Source: Corylus avellana (lineage: Eukaryota; Streptophyta; Magnoliopsida; Fagales; Betulaceae). Taken from it: DNA of 64,000 nt. The stretch spans positions 1,550,001 through 1,614,000 of the forward strand of contig NC_081541.1 of assembly GCF_901000735.1 (NCBI RefSeq), read 5' to 3'. The notes below the pieces were generated by a model that was given only the letters and a program-made list of their open reading frames with translations, was not told the DNA's origin and did no database searches. Made by a program: the position numbers and the translations under genes. Below, piece by piece: positions 33,224-46,300 of the stretch. Within the stretch, counting starts at the first letter, position 1. Each line of letters begins with the position of its first letter.

Positions 33224-35600
33224 GGAAAAGAAGAATATAAATTTCTCCCAAAATGGCTAAGCAGAACAGTACTAGCAGCCTATTGGAAAATTCAAGACTA
33301 GCTGTGCCACACACATCTTTAGTTTTTCAGTACTGTTAATGTTAACGGTCGCCACTTTCAACATCTTGATCATGTTTTTGTTTTTCTAGTCATCTTAATT
33401 TGTACCTCCTTTTCCCCATGTTTTTCTTTACGCAATAAATTAATCAAGCTAGTCTTATTTTTGATGTCATTATTAGTTCTTCATATTAAATTCCCTTTTT
33501 TAATCTTTAATTGTATATGTTAAATATATTGGAGAGAGCGGAAGAAGGAGAGAGAGAGCCGAAGTATAGGACTACATTGTATTGAGTCTGATATATTATG
33601 ATGATTACATAAGTCTTTATATATAAAGAGTGATAAGCAATAAACTCTAAACTAATTAAGATAAGGAATAAAACTAAAAAAATTTCTAATGGTATAAAGT
33701 TTAGGGTTTAAGATTTAGGCATTGACCCTCATATAATTATTGGATATTAAAAATGAAAAGGAAAAGAAGAAGGAAAAAGAAAAGGAAAGGGATAGGTCTG
33801 AAGCGAGACCCAGCTGCGCAACACGTAGGAAATTATGATCGAGTAAAGAAGTGCCAAAAAAGTGGGAATAACAAACCAACGGTAGTGGGCGAAGCTACAA
33901 CCTGATACCCTAATCAATGGTAGTGGGCCAAGTTTTCATTTGCCAACTAAAAACTACTACCGGAAAGTTTTTAATTGCAACGTGATCTCCGTGGTAATTT
34001 TGTTAATTCACGGATTGTTTTCAAGTTAGAGCAATGAGGGAAAGGAGAAGATGAATTCGTAAGAAAGGATGAGATATTATAGCAAGTTAGGTTGCACTCA
34101 TTTATTGAAGAGTGCCTAGACATAAAATACAAAAAAAAAAATTACATAAGCTCTTACTATGCACACCTTTTATTTTATTTTTATTATTATTATTTTTTTG
34201 ACATTGTAACTTCTACTTTATGAAGTATAGTGATTTTCATCCAATTGAGTTACCACTAGAAGACATTTACACACACCTTTTAACTCTTTACTTCTAAATT
34301 AGGGTCATTTTGTGTACCCATATTTAAGGTTAAACTCCAGATTCCTGCAACACACGACCCTACCACACAGATAAGATAAGTCAAGATCGACTTTTCCGTG
34401 GGGTGTAACCTCAAAAAGAATATTTATTTTTGTCCAAAAGAATCTGATAAAGTTAACCACCAAATTTCAAAGCCTTAATCACTTGAGATGAGGGTTTCGT
34501 AATTGTGAAAACAATCCGAACAAAAAAAAAAAAAAAAATTACAAAGAAATAAGAGAACAAAAGACTTAAGAAATTACAACAAATAAAAACAAAAAAATTA
34601 AACCAAAATCTGATAATTGGCGTTAGCGCAATATGTTTACATCCACACACTAAAGTCCTATAAACTATATTTAGTCTTTTTTTGAATGATTTGATTGACA
34701 TAAAGGACTTTATTATATAGAGGCTAAATGAAAAGAGCTAAGCAATGTGGGACAAAACCCGGCCACTTATATAGAAACAAAGGAAGAGGGACTTCTTGTA
34801 GTTTAACATAGCCAACCCTTTGAAATTATTTTACAATAATATTGTACTTAAATGGATTGATCCCACCCCACGAGTTGATTACTTAAAATGGGTTGATTAC
34901 TTAATATTATTATAAAGATAAAAAGTACTGCCATTTTGGTCGAGGGCATTACGCATTTTGTCCTCCATCTGTTCTATGACTTCAGCAACAATGACGTCAA
35001 TTAGCAAATTACACAACAACTTACGGATACATATGTCAATTACCTTTAACTCCATCGCCATAGATATGAGTAATCGTAGAAATCTCTATAGTGATTAGTC
35101 TCATGTAGTGGACTTTTTTATACTAACGGGCCTTAAGCCTAAGCTCCAGATATTCATATCTCAACAACTAACAATACTCAATGTTGGGTTTAGATTTAGG
35201 TAAAATGTAAAATCAGTTTATTTGATCTGTAATTAGCTCAATGTAATATCAAAATAAATTTAAAGGTTTCTAAGGTATGTTAAAAAAAATAATTTAATTT
35301 CTTCAACCAAATTTCATATATTAATTTAACAGATTTTGATAACGTGATATATTAAAGCGAATAAAATTGTGACACATGTCCTATTTAATTAAGTTTAACA
35401 CTAACAAATTAAATTTGTTAAATTAATTGACAAAATTTGAGTGTAAAAATTAAATTGTTTATTTAGTATACCTCAGAAATCTTTGAATTTATTTTAATAC
35501 TATAAGGAGCTAATTATAAGTCAAGTAAATCACATTTTTCCTTTAGTTTTAATCTTTTCATTTCTTATTTTACTTTTTACTTAACTACTCAAATATATAT
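33224..35600. other. B-C intergenic region with retroelement scraps
   Basis: About 33519-33620 begins TGTTAAATATATTGGAGAGAG, resembling a copia LTR start. About 35085-35170 matches the 3' half of the LTR at 53093-53445 (ACGGGCCTTAAGCCTAAGCTCC ... TATCTCAACA). 35200-35420 is homologous to 53460-53680, another dispersed repeat. The rest is AT-rich with no supported gene. Confidence 0.5.
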
Positions 35601-35652
35601 TGCAATTTCCAAGTTTTATCTATGAGCATAATATTATTGCCTGGTTGGATGG

Positions 35653-35752
35653 NNNNNNNNNNNNNNNNNNNNNNNNNNNNNNNNNNNNNNNNNNNNNNNN
35701 NNNNNNNNNNNNNNNNNNNNNNNNNNNNNNNNNNNNNNNNNNNNNNNNNNNN
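35653..35752. other. Assembly gap (100 N) in the gene C promoter
   Basis: A placeholder gap just upstream of the gene C leader. By comparison with D, E and A it probably removes the TATA region and conserved promoter block. Confidence 0.99.
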
Positions 35753-35885
35753 GCAAGAGTTGCTCGTGTATTACTTGCAGCTGCAGTCTCTTAAGTACTC
35801 CCACAGCAAAGATCCAATTTCTGCCACTCTTTGCTTAATTTCTCCAGATCTTCGTCTCCATTGTTCATCTTGATCGAGTTATCAG
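35753..35885 (+). promoter_or_regulatory. Gene C 5' leader exon
   Basis: Contains TTGCAGCTGCAGTCT and TCCAATTTCTGCCACTCTTT, shared with the other units, and ends at ATCAG with a donor GTTCAATTC at 35886. The next acceptor is TTTTTTCAG at 36079. Confidence 0.65.
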
Positions 35886-36143
35886 GTTCAATTCTCCAAC
35901 CCATATTTGCTCTTATTACTTTTCCTAAACAACCCATAGTTTTTTTTAATCCATTTTTAAGTGATTTTACAGAAACCTTTGCTTCTTCATATGATCATGT
36001 CTGCAGAGTCTCAATTGCACTTAGAATATATATGTGAAAAGTGGAGTCTGTCTCATCTGTTTTCCATTTTTTTTTTCAGGAATCTTCTTACCTCAATAGT
36101 ACTCTTGTCGTTGGAAAGTAGTTCGTGGGTACTTAATTCAGTG

Positions 36144-39100
36144 ATGAGTTACCATGGCCGGCATCGGCAGGAGAAAGGGTTGAGGTTAGCATCTTCTTCT
36201 TCTTCCTCCTATCATTGTAAACATTTCTCAAAGGATTTTTTATGTGGGTGATCGAAAAGCACCACTAATTACAGCATCTTGTAAATGTTTTGTTGGTAAT
36301 GGTAATTAATTAACTAGATTTATCATCAAGTGGTTTTCATAACTTTAATGCTCTGTTTATTTCTTGTCCTTTCTCTACAATCTATTCTATCAGTCAAGTC
36401 CACTGTACCAGTCGATATATATATATATATATATATATCCAAGTATCTTACTTTCAACCTTTCTCTTCTCTTAAAGGCTGTTCGAAATAAATCTTTTTCT
36501 TTCTTTTCAGTACAGATATCGGTTTTCTAATTTGGATATAGTGTCTTCGATTCTTAAACACTGTTCCAAATAAATACTAACATCCAATTCACTATTTTAA
36601 CTATTTATTTTTATTATTTTATTTAAATATTCTTTTTTAAAGAAAAAAATTCATATATATATATATATATATATGCAGTTTTTGGTATGGTTCGATCGGC
36701 AATGAATTGCTTGCAAAATAACAATAGCGTCAAATAGTCCTCGGCCTTAGTCGGAGACTCTCTGATGTTTAAGTTAGCACTTTTATATGGAGTCAAAATA
36801 TAGCATGAACTCAGTTTTTTTTTAGAATGATTTGATCGATTCTTTTTATTGGATTTTATGTAAATGTTCTCTTCATGTTCCACCTTCACGTGGTTGATAA
36901 ATAGTGAGAGCTAGTTTAGAGATAATGGAGGTAGTTGATATATCATGAGTTGTCCACATTCAGATAATGGCTGAGGGAGAATAGAAAGTGGTTGAAAGAT
37001 AATCTTATGATGCTTGAGTGTGTATATATATATATATATATATTTTAAGTAGTTTTCTTATGATTGAGTATATAAATATTTAACAAATTGCAACAAATTT
37101 ATTGTCCACTATAGCAGGTAGCTATTTTTTATTTTTATTTTTCAGTCAAAGTTGCTCTGGTAATGTGAATGCTCTGAATTATGCATAGTTTCTTGGTCAA
37201 AAATAAACTTTTATTGATTGATTAGAATCCTAAAAATAATCATTAAAATATCTTTGGTGGCCGTCGATGGTTGGGAGGTGTGATGCTCGTGGATATGGGC
37301 CCGGGCTGGCAATGGGTGGACTTTGAGGTGACGATTTTTTAATTTTGGGGCCAAAGATTTGGTGGCTGGCCGGCAACACAACTAAACAAATTTAGGGGAA
37401 ATCAGAGCCCAAATTAGGGGAGAGGAGAGCTGGAGGGAGTTAGAGAAAGAGAGTTTTTATCCTCTCCTCTGTAGTTGTTACTCTAATCTCAAAGTTAATA
37501 ATAGAATTTGAGAAATAAATTTAATTATATAATTAACATGATAAATATTACATTTAAGTTGTAATAGGACTTGTAGTCAAAGCTATATCGAAAGTAGCAC
37601 TCCTTTTTTATTACACTATACTGCTAAAAAAGGGTTTGGCTTATAAGGTATAGTGAAAAAATTATAGCATGTGGATTGTATTTGGTTGTATTTTTTCAAC
37701 GGCCAGTCCAAATTTAATTTTACTCGCTCTCTCTTTCTTATGAAATACTTAGAATTAAAACTAAACCGTTAGAAAAATACATTGGTTCAACTACTAACAT
37801 ATACATTGAAAACATGAAAAATAACTGAAAGCAAGCAGAAAACTTCTAAACAACTAGATCAATTAAAGAATGGAAGAACAAGTTCCATATGAGAATATAT
37901 GATTAACCTGATTCTTAATTTGCTTGCTATATGTGTTGTGTTCAGGAATCAGGATATTGAGGGGCAAGTTTCCAAAACTGATGGAGATGATTCCGGACAA
38001 AAGAGAACAACAAAAAAGACAATTCTTGACCCAGAGGGGCAGCTGCTTCAGTGGTGGAATATAATGGTTGCAGTGTCATGTGTGATTGCAGTATCAGTAG
38101 ACCCTTTGTTCTTTTACCTTCCTGTCATCAATGGAGATGCCAAGTGCGTTTGGTTAGACAAAAGATTGAAGATCATAGCCATTACTTTGAGATTTGTCAC
38201 AGACTTCATTTATGTTTTGAATATAATCTTACAATTTATTTGTCCTTACATCGACAAGGACTCTCGTAAGCTTGGACGAAATATAATAGTTAGAGATCCT
38301 CAGCAAATAGCAAACTGCTATGTCTTCTCCTGGTACTTCGTAATTGATGTTCTCGCTATTCTTCCCCTCTCACAGGTAATTAAGGAGCACTATCTCATTA
38401 AAATTCCCTACACATGTATAGCCATGGCTCGGGGGAATATTGCATATAAGCTGGATGTATCTTACGGTCTGTTTTAATTTGTGCAGGTTTTATTTCCAAT
38501 TATTTTTTCAAAAGTGAGAGGTTCAAGATTTTTGGACGAAAGGAAGTTCCTGAATGCTGTTGTTTTCTGCCAATATGTACCAAGAATTCTCCGAATCTAC
38601 ATATCATGGATAAATCTTACCAAGTCTGCCAGCAAACTTGCTAGACTTGTTTGGATTAAAGCTGCATTTAATTTCTTTCTCCATATTCTTGCCAGCCATG
38701 TAAGTTTGATTATCAATATCATGTTCATTTTACGTCATAAATTTTTTTTTTCAATAAGTGTCGTATGTTTATCATTTATCAAGGTTTCCTTAGATTTCTG
38801 TATATAATGAATCGACCTTGGTAAATAAGCATGCATTGCGCACCTACTTTATATTAATGTGTGATTAATTATATAGTACTACCATTTTCAGTCTAAACTT
38901 GACACGTGAATGAAAGTAACTAGCTAGGACCTGTGCTCTATTTAGAAATGTTTGATACTATATTTTTATTCGACAATCGATCACATAGTGTTGATAAGAC
39001 AGTTTCGAGTAACCTTTAAATTGTTACATCCGTAAGGTTGTCTCGTTCTTTTGTAGTTTTTTTGTAGAATATCTGCAGAATTGACTGATCTTTAAGAGAA

Positions 39101-40802
39101 TTGTTGGTTCTTTAATTAGGTACTGGGTGCTTTTTGGTACTTATTTTCTGTCCAACGAGAGACGGCTTGTTGGCACAAAGCGTGTGAAAAGCATGTCGGA
39201 TGTACCCCAAGTTCTTTTAGCTGCAATCAACCTTCAAGTGATCGTGCATTTTTAGATTATTATTGCCCTGTACAAACACCAAACACAACGCTCTTTGATT
39301 TTGGAATATTCTTTGAAGCCCTTCAATCTCATACGTTAGAGTCCACAGATTTTCCGCGAAAGCTCTCACATTGTTTCTGGTGGGGCCTACGAAATTTGAG
39401 GTTTGCACATGCTAAACTCTTTTTACGATAGTATGAGATGTGAATTTCCACTTTTGTTTTAATTAATTACCATTCATCCAAAAGAATACTACATTATTTT
39501 GATATATATATATATATATATATATCAAAATAATGTAGTATTATATATATATATATACTGCTATCTCATACATGATAGTTTCTTCAACATTTGCAGTTCT
39601 TTCGGTCAAAACCTTCAAACAAGTACATATTTCTGGGAAAACTGCTTTGCAGTTTGTATTTCAATCTTTGGCTTACTACTGTTTCTGCATTTTATTGGGA
39701 ATTTGCAGGTTGGTGCTCAACATCTTTTTAATCTTTAGGGTGCTTGATTATATAATTATGAGTGTTATTGATGATTTCTTTATACACGCATGTAGAAGGA
39801 CTACTCAACATGCATTTGTTATTAGAATATTGATTGATTAATGAATAAATTTATCATTTCCTATCAATCAAAGATTTAAAGATGAGCTGTAATTTATCAA
39901 TAGAATTTGATGATCTAAACTTGTCATGTATCACATATATACAGTTGGCAACTGAAAGGTCAGAAGAAATTATAAAAAACATGAGAGTTAAAGAACGAGA
40001 AATGGAGCTATGGATATTTAGAAACCAGCTCCCTAGTACTATAAAAGAGGAGATCATGTCCATCGTTCAACACATGCTGGAAGAAAAGAAAGATGTTGAC
40101 GTGCAAAATCTCCTATCTCATCTTCCCATTGAACTTGGAAGGAAGATTAAGCGCTATATCTGCTTACCCATGCTAAAGCAAGTGAGTTCCCTTCCCTTCC
40201 TTTTTGATAATTTGATTGGATTGTGATAGTGTTAAATACAAATATTCTCATTATTCTTCTCGATTGCTTATTTGCTAGGTGCCATAGGCTCATAGCTTCA
40301 AGGAAAAGGTGAACAACTTTTACAGTTGATTTGCGAGTATCTGAAGCCAATGCACTACAACTAGCACAACTACATTGTGAGGGAGGGAGAACCACTTGAT
40401 GCGATGCTCTTCATAACGCAAGGCATCATATGGAACTTCACCACCAGTATTAATGCTAAGAGAAGCGCCAAGTGTATTGAGAAAGGTAGTTTCTATCGAG
40501 AAGAACTTCTAGATTGGGGGTTGGAATGCTCTGCTGCATTACCCAACCTATCCGACCTCCCAATCTCTCTCAAAACTGCGAAAACGCACACAAAAGTTGA
40601 AGCCTTTGCTCTAATGGCCAACGACTTGAGGACTATAGTTTCCCGACGTACTGAAGCAGCTTCTTCTGTACAAGCATTAACTGGAGCAGCTTTCCGGCGA
40701 ATTAATGAAAGGAATAATGAAAAGTCGTCTCTCCGGTTGGTTGCAGGGAAGAGGAAAATTGAATTGTCGTCTGCCTTGTTGCCCAAGGGGAACAAAAGCT
40801 AG
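36144..40802 (+). pseudogene. CNGC: CNGC gene C, binding-domain exon broken
   Basis: Exons 36144-36184, 37946-38375, 38487-38699, 39120-39400, 39597-39708, 39945-40181, then 40279-40802. Exons 1-6 are open and hold S1 with DPLFFYLP, S4, turret, pore CFWWGLRNLS with GQN (325-327), S6 and C-linker. Exon 7 fails: after GTGCCA comes TAG (40285-40287), inside a net 8-bp insertion relative to D and F that also shifts the frame. A further in-frame TAG (40362-40364) replaces a residue before the IVREGEPLD block. The rest of the cyclic-nucleotide domain stays readable. In exon 6 the usual acceptor AG before ACATA is lost, but an AG 12 bp later keeps the frame. The product would be about 440 aa without the regulatory domain. 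It is a pseudogene, or a pore-only subunit if expressed. Confidence 0.85.
39485..39542. repeat. 58-bp palindrome in gene C intron 4
   Basis: The arms AATACTACATTATTTTGATA and their exact inverse flank a (TA)n centre, and a second TA run follows. The whole reads the same on both strands. It could extrude as a hairpin. It may be a tiny MITE or an expanded microsatellite captured in inverse. Confidence 0.8.
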
Positions 40803-42600
40803 TTCAATTCTCATGCTCTTGGTGTTGAAAAATGAAAAGCAATAGTTTGTTTTAGAGGCCTTTGCATTAAGTTGTGTACAAAAATTAATAGATTATTTGC
40901 TGAACGTAGGCCCATGTTGGGATGGGTTTGGGTTTGCTCGATGGTGGTGATAACGGGTTTAGCCGATTGTATACGGGTAGGGTCAGGGTGTTTTGGAAGA
41001 TTCACTTGAAGACCCAATTAGACATTTTCCGAGCGTGAAGCCTCTGATCTTGCCCATGATTTGTTCGGTGAGAATGAACAAATTGTAATGGGATTTTGTT
41101 TTCTTACGTTAATGGTATATATAAATAGTATCACGTCATTTAAAATTTCAAACGACATGACAATATATAAACTTGTGTTTAAGCATGTCGGAATTACTGT
41201 GGACGAGCTACTCTTAAGTTTAACCATTTCTAAAGGCCGAGTTGGAGGTGGCCAAACCACTTCCAAGTGGATAGTCAAATTACATTCTTGCAAGCCATTC
41301 CCAACCATTTATTTTTTCTCCTTTCCTTCTCATTTTTTTTTTCCTTAACTTTTTTATTTTATTTTTTGTTTCTATATATACGGTATATTTTTAATTTTAA
41401 ATGATGTGGTGAAGTTATATAATAATGAGTACTGTTGATTCAATGATATATATATGTGTTATAATTTTATTAGATATGACATGGTCACTAAAAAACCTAA
41501 CGTAAGGAGTACGGAGAAAAGAATTTGATAACGAAGCATTATATATACTTTAAAAGAGTGATGGATTTGATAAGTTTCAAATTAAACCTGAATGATGAAT
41601 TTGTAAAAGGTTAAACTCCTGGAACCTCTACAGTATTTTTCTCTTAAAAAAAAAAAAGAAAGTAATTTTATCTTCAAAAAAATATATTTGCTTAGTAAAA
41701 AGCTTCCCTTTACATTGGTTTTACTCTATTTCATGTGTGCCCCTTATGTCCATGTGTGCTGCCTTGGTTTCATGACGTTGCCTATGGCCTGAACATCTGT
41801 ACATTTTAATATATGATGATTTTTTTATCTTTCCCTGGGATCGGAGGAGGAAGGTGAAGATGACGTCAAGTAATCGATGATCATCATTCCTCTTATGCCC
41901 TGGTCAACACAAGTACTGTTACACATATGGATTTATTTGAAATTAATTAAAAATTCTATATATAGACATAATTTATAATTTTCTTGAGCTGTGCGTGCGA
42001 GGAGAAAACTTCTTAGATGTTTCTAGGTGGGTAATATTCATGATCTACCGGTCTAATGCTGACTTGTATGCAGTATTCCTCTTAAGAAGTATAAAATATT
42101 GTTTTGGACCAAGAAAAAAAGGAAAAAAACAAAAAAAAAACAAAAAGTGGGGAAGAAAAGCTATTCATGAGCGGTGAAGTAGTACGGATTGTCAAGATTA
42201 ATGGATTTCAGTCTAGAAGGAATGTGTGCACATTTAACTAGGAGTCGGACGTATCAATTTCTTTGATTATTTTATAAGTATGATTATCATGTAAGCTTAA
42301 CGATATTATTTATATATATATTTGAACATGCATGGAAGTTAAGGCACGACAAATGGGATCTAGACAAAGCTACAATGATATATTCCATTTACTTGTAAAT
42401 CATTGTCATGATAGGAAGAGGAGCAGATATTTATTCTTAAAATAAGGTGAACGTTGGGTTTACTTTTTATCTTGTCATTTATTTATTTTACTTTTTACTT
42501 AACCCCCCATGAGATATGTTGCAATGTCGAGATTTTAGTCAAATAACAAATTAATTGCACAAGAAGTTATATATGGTTCTTAAACGACGTTTGATTTTGC
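40803..42600. other. C-D intergenic region
   Basis: No recognisable gene. A GC-richer stretch (40900-41060) has no homology that I can name. The remainder is AT-rich with poly-T tracts. Homology to the other promoters starts near 42480. Confidence 0.5.
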
Positions 42601-42639
42601 TAGGAAGCTGCCTAGCTAGTTCCATTTTATTCTGTACTA

Positions 42640-42948
42640 CCATTCGGATTCGGTGGCCGACTTGACTTTGGAATCAATATTGAATTTTCATTGGTTGCAA
42701 AGAAGACTTGAGGGATCTGCGTGTCAAAAAAGCAAAAAGAAAGACTTGAAGGATGCCGGTCCGACAAAAAAAACAAAGAAAGGAAGACACCACGTACGTA
42801 CAGATGGCCGTAAAAAAAATTAACGAATAAATATTTATAACCGCGACAGTTGCTGATTTTGTTTATTAGTTGCAGCTGCAGAGTCTTCAATCCTACAACA
42901 AATCCAATTTGTGCCCATCTCCGATATTGCTCTCCTCGAGTTTATCAG
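42640..42948 (+). promoter_or_regulatory. Gene D promoter and 5' leader exon
   Basis: Conserved block GAATTTTCATTGGTTGC and AAGACTTGA, then TATTTATAA (42832-42840) followed at once by CCGCGACAGTTGC, the same arrangement as in E and G. The leader ends TTATCAG with a donor at 42949. The second leader exon follows TTTTTAAG at 43307. Confidence 0.6.
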
Positions 42949-43387
42949 GTTCATTTCACTGTTTATATAATCTCTAAGATGACACAAATTTATAACTATT
43001 TTTCCTTATTACATTTCCTAAACAACGGGGCAATTTTTTTTAATTGGGTCCCTTTTACATACCCATGAAATATGTATCTGATGCCAATCATTAATGTTTT
43101 CTTGGTCTGAGTATTTGCATTGAGTATGATATATATATATATAGCTCATATGGTGCAGAGTCTTACGTTTCTTCCCTGAAAGAAATCATATGGTGCACAA
43201 CCCGAGAGATTGCACTTAAATTTTGTTTTTTCTGAGGTTGCACTTAGATTAATTTATATATATATATGGAAAGTGGTGTTTATCTAATCTGTTTTCTAGT
43301 TTTTAAGGAATATTCTAAACTCATACTTTTGTCGTTGTAATTGTAGCTCGTGGTCGTGGGTGAGGACGTTAATTATAGGCTTGAGTT

Positions 43388-46300
43388 ATGAGTTCCCGTG
43401 GGCATCGGCATGCGCAAGACAACTGGATGAGGTTAGCATCTTCTTCTTCTTCTTCTTTTATATGTTCTAACTTATATATCTATATGGTCTTTACAGAAAG
43501 AAAAAAAAAAAAAAATTAATTGCTTATAGATATGATTATTATCATTGTAAATATGAGAATAACCAGCATCCTTCATTATGATTATTTTGTTTTAATAACT
43601 TATTTTGGTGCTTAAGGCTTTAATAAGGTAGCCCAATTTTGAACCAATCTCTTAAACGCTATTGAAAATAAGTCATTCTTTCTTTCTTCTCGCGAAGAGT
43701 ACTTGCGTAATTCCCCAGTTCCCCTTCCCTTGATCGGCTAATGTACGTGTTCGACAAGTCGTTGTCCCATGATTACGATCTTATCCATTTTATCTTAAAT
43801 AGAAATGATTTATTTTATGATCAATTTAAATTTGTGTAATATGATCCGTTGTTAGTTAGTCATTTATTTTTGTTTTTTTTATTAGTGATGATTTAAGGGT
43901 TGATCGTGACTACCACATCATCAAGTTGTATTGCAATTATATAATAGTCTATTAAATAATATTACTTACTAAATTTTACAGCAAGTTGTTATATAGTGAA
44001 TACATTGTTATATTAACCAAAATTTTGAAATAACGCTTCATGGGAATCACGCCTCATGAAGCGGATTAGTTTGCATCATCTCTCCTCTTTTTGTGTGGAT
44101 ATGTTTAAAAAAAAAAAAAAATGAGGCTTTTTAAGGGTCGATGTGTTTTTATGTTTTGTTCAGTGCATGCATGCCTGGATGGGCTAACCCAACTACAAAG
44201 CAGAAAACGAGACCAAGAAATCTTATTAATTATAAGCCTTCAGGTAGAACGTAAAAATAGATGAGGACCATGAGGTTGTGTTTGTGTCAATGTAAAATAT
44301 TTTTTATTGAAATATACGATTTTTTTTAAAAAAAAAATTTTATTAATCGATTTAGATATTAAAAATGATTATAAATTTTTTCTAACGTTTGATTCATATA
44401 GAAAATAATTATTTTACATTGAAAATTAATTGAAGGTGATGGTGGTTGGGTGTCTCAGTTGTTATAGATTTTGATTGCACTACACATTGAAATATGAAAA
44501 ATATTTTACATAAAAATAAAATAAAAAACACACACACACTTGCAGCATGGCTTTAATTAAGCCAGGCAAATTCTAAGCATGCAATTAACTAGATTGAAGG
44601 TATCATTATGGTTCCTCAGTTGAAGGGATCAAAAGTAAAAAGATAAATATCATTAACCTGATTCTTTGCTTGTTATGTTGTGTACGTACGTTCAGGGATC
44701 AGGATATGGAGGGGGGGCAAGTCTCCGAAATTGATGGAGATGATTCAGGACAAAAGAGAAGAAGAATCAAAACAATTCTTGACCCAGAGGGGCAGCTGCT
44801 ACGACGGTGGAACATGATGATTGCAGTGTCGTGTGTAATTGCAGTATCAGTGGACCCTTTGTTCTTTTACGTTCTTTTCATCAACGAACATAAGAAGTGC
44901 TTGTTGTTGGATAAAAGATTGAAGATCGTAGCCATTACTTTGCGATCTGTCACGGATTTCATTTATGTTTTGAACATAATTTTGCAATTTATTTGTCCTT
45001 ACATCGACAAGGAATGTCGTAAGCTTGGACAAATTAAGGTGGTTACAGATCCTCAACAAATAGCAAAGCACTACTTCTTCTCATGGTACTTTGTAATTGA
45101 CATTCTCGCTACTCTTCCCCTCCCACAGGTAAGGGCCGGGACCACACTTTTCTTTTATATGCTTCTGAATTGTTTTGTTAATGTTATTTCAAGTTTAATT
45201 AACCGCAACGAGGATTATTATTCAAATCATTTTAATTGATTATGTTTTGTCCAGGTTTTATTTCCAATTATTTTTTCAGAAATCAGAGATTCAAATTATT
45301 TTGACAAAAGGAAGTCGCTGAACGCTGTTGTTTTCTGCCAATACACACCAAGAGTTGTTCGAATCTACATATCATGGATGAATCACAGCAGGATTGCCAG
45401 CAAACTTGCTAGAACAGTATGGGTTAAAGCTGCATTCAACTTCTTTCTCTATATATTTTCCAGTCATGTAAGTAGTATTGATTATTAATATCAATATCAT
45501 ATTCATTTTACGTCAACATAATAATAATTATTATTATTTGTATTTTTGTATTTGCACGACTGATCTTTCTTTCTTTTGTATTTTTTATAGGATATCCGCA
45601 AAATTTACTGATGTTTATGTGACTTCTGGCCCTTTAGGTACTAGGCGCCTATTGGTACTTTCTTTCAGTGCAACGAGAGATGGCTTGCTGGCACACGGCC
45701 TGTAAAAACCATAGTAAATGTACTTCAATTTCTTTTAATTGTAATCACCCTTTAAACGATCTCGCTTTTTTAGATGATAAGTGCTCCGTAGAAACACCAA
45801 ACACAAAGGGCGCCTTTGATTATGGAATTTTTCTTGGAGCCCTTCAATCTGGTAATTTGCAGTCCACAGATTTTCCACAAAAGCTCGCCTATTGTTTTTG
45901 GTGGGGCTTACGGAATTTGAGGTTTGGACATGTTACACTCTTTGTCATTCAACATTAGTTTTTTTTTTTAATGATCAGAATGCTTATTATCGGTAAATAT
46001 ATCATACTATTGTACGTCCTTGCGCATGCATTTGTTGAACCATGCAAAGAGTGTACGTTTTTTTTTTTTTTTTTCTTTTTCTTTTTTTCATTGGTTTAAT
46101 TAATTAAACTATAAATAAATCATTCTATTGTACAATTTAGACATAAGAAATACAAGCTTTTTTTTTTTTTTTTTGGATGAATGAAAAAAAAAAAGAAAAA
46201 TAGAAGCTTCTTCTGATCCATAATTCTTTAGACTTGTAATCTTGCTGGTTTTTGTTTCCTTACCTTGAGCCCTAGCTAGCCTGCATACAGCTCTAGTCTT

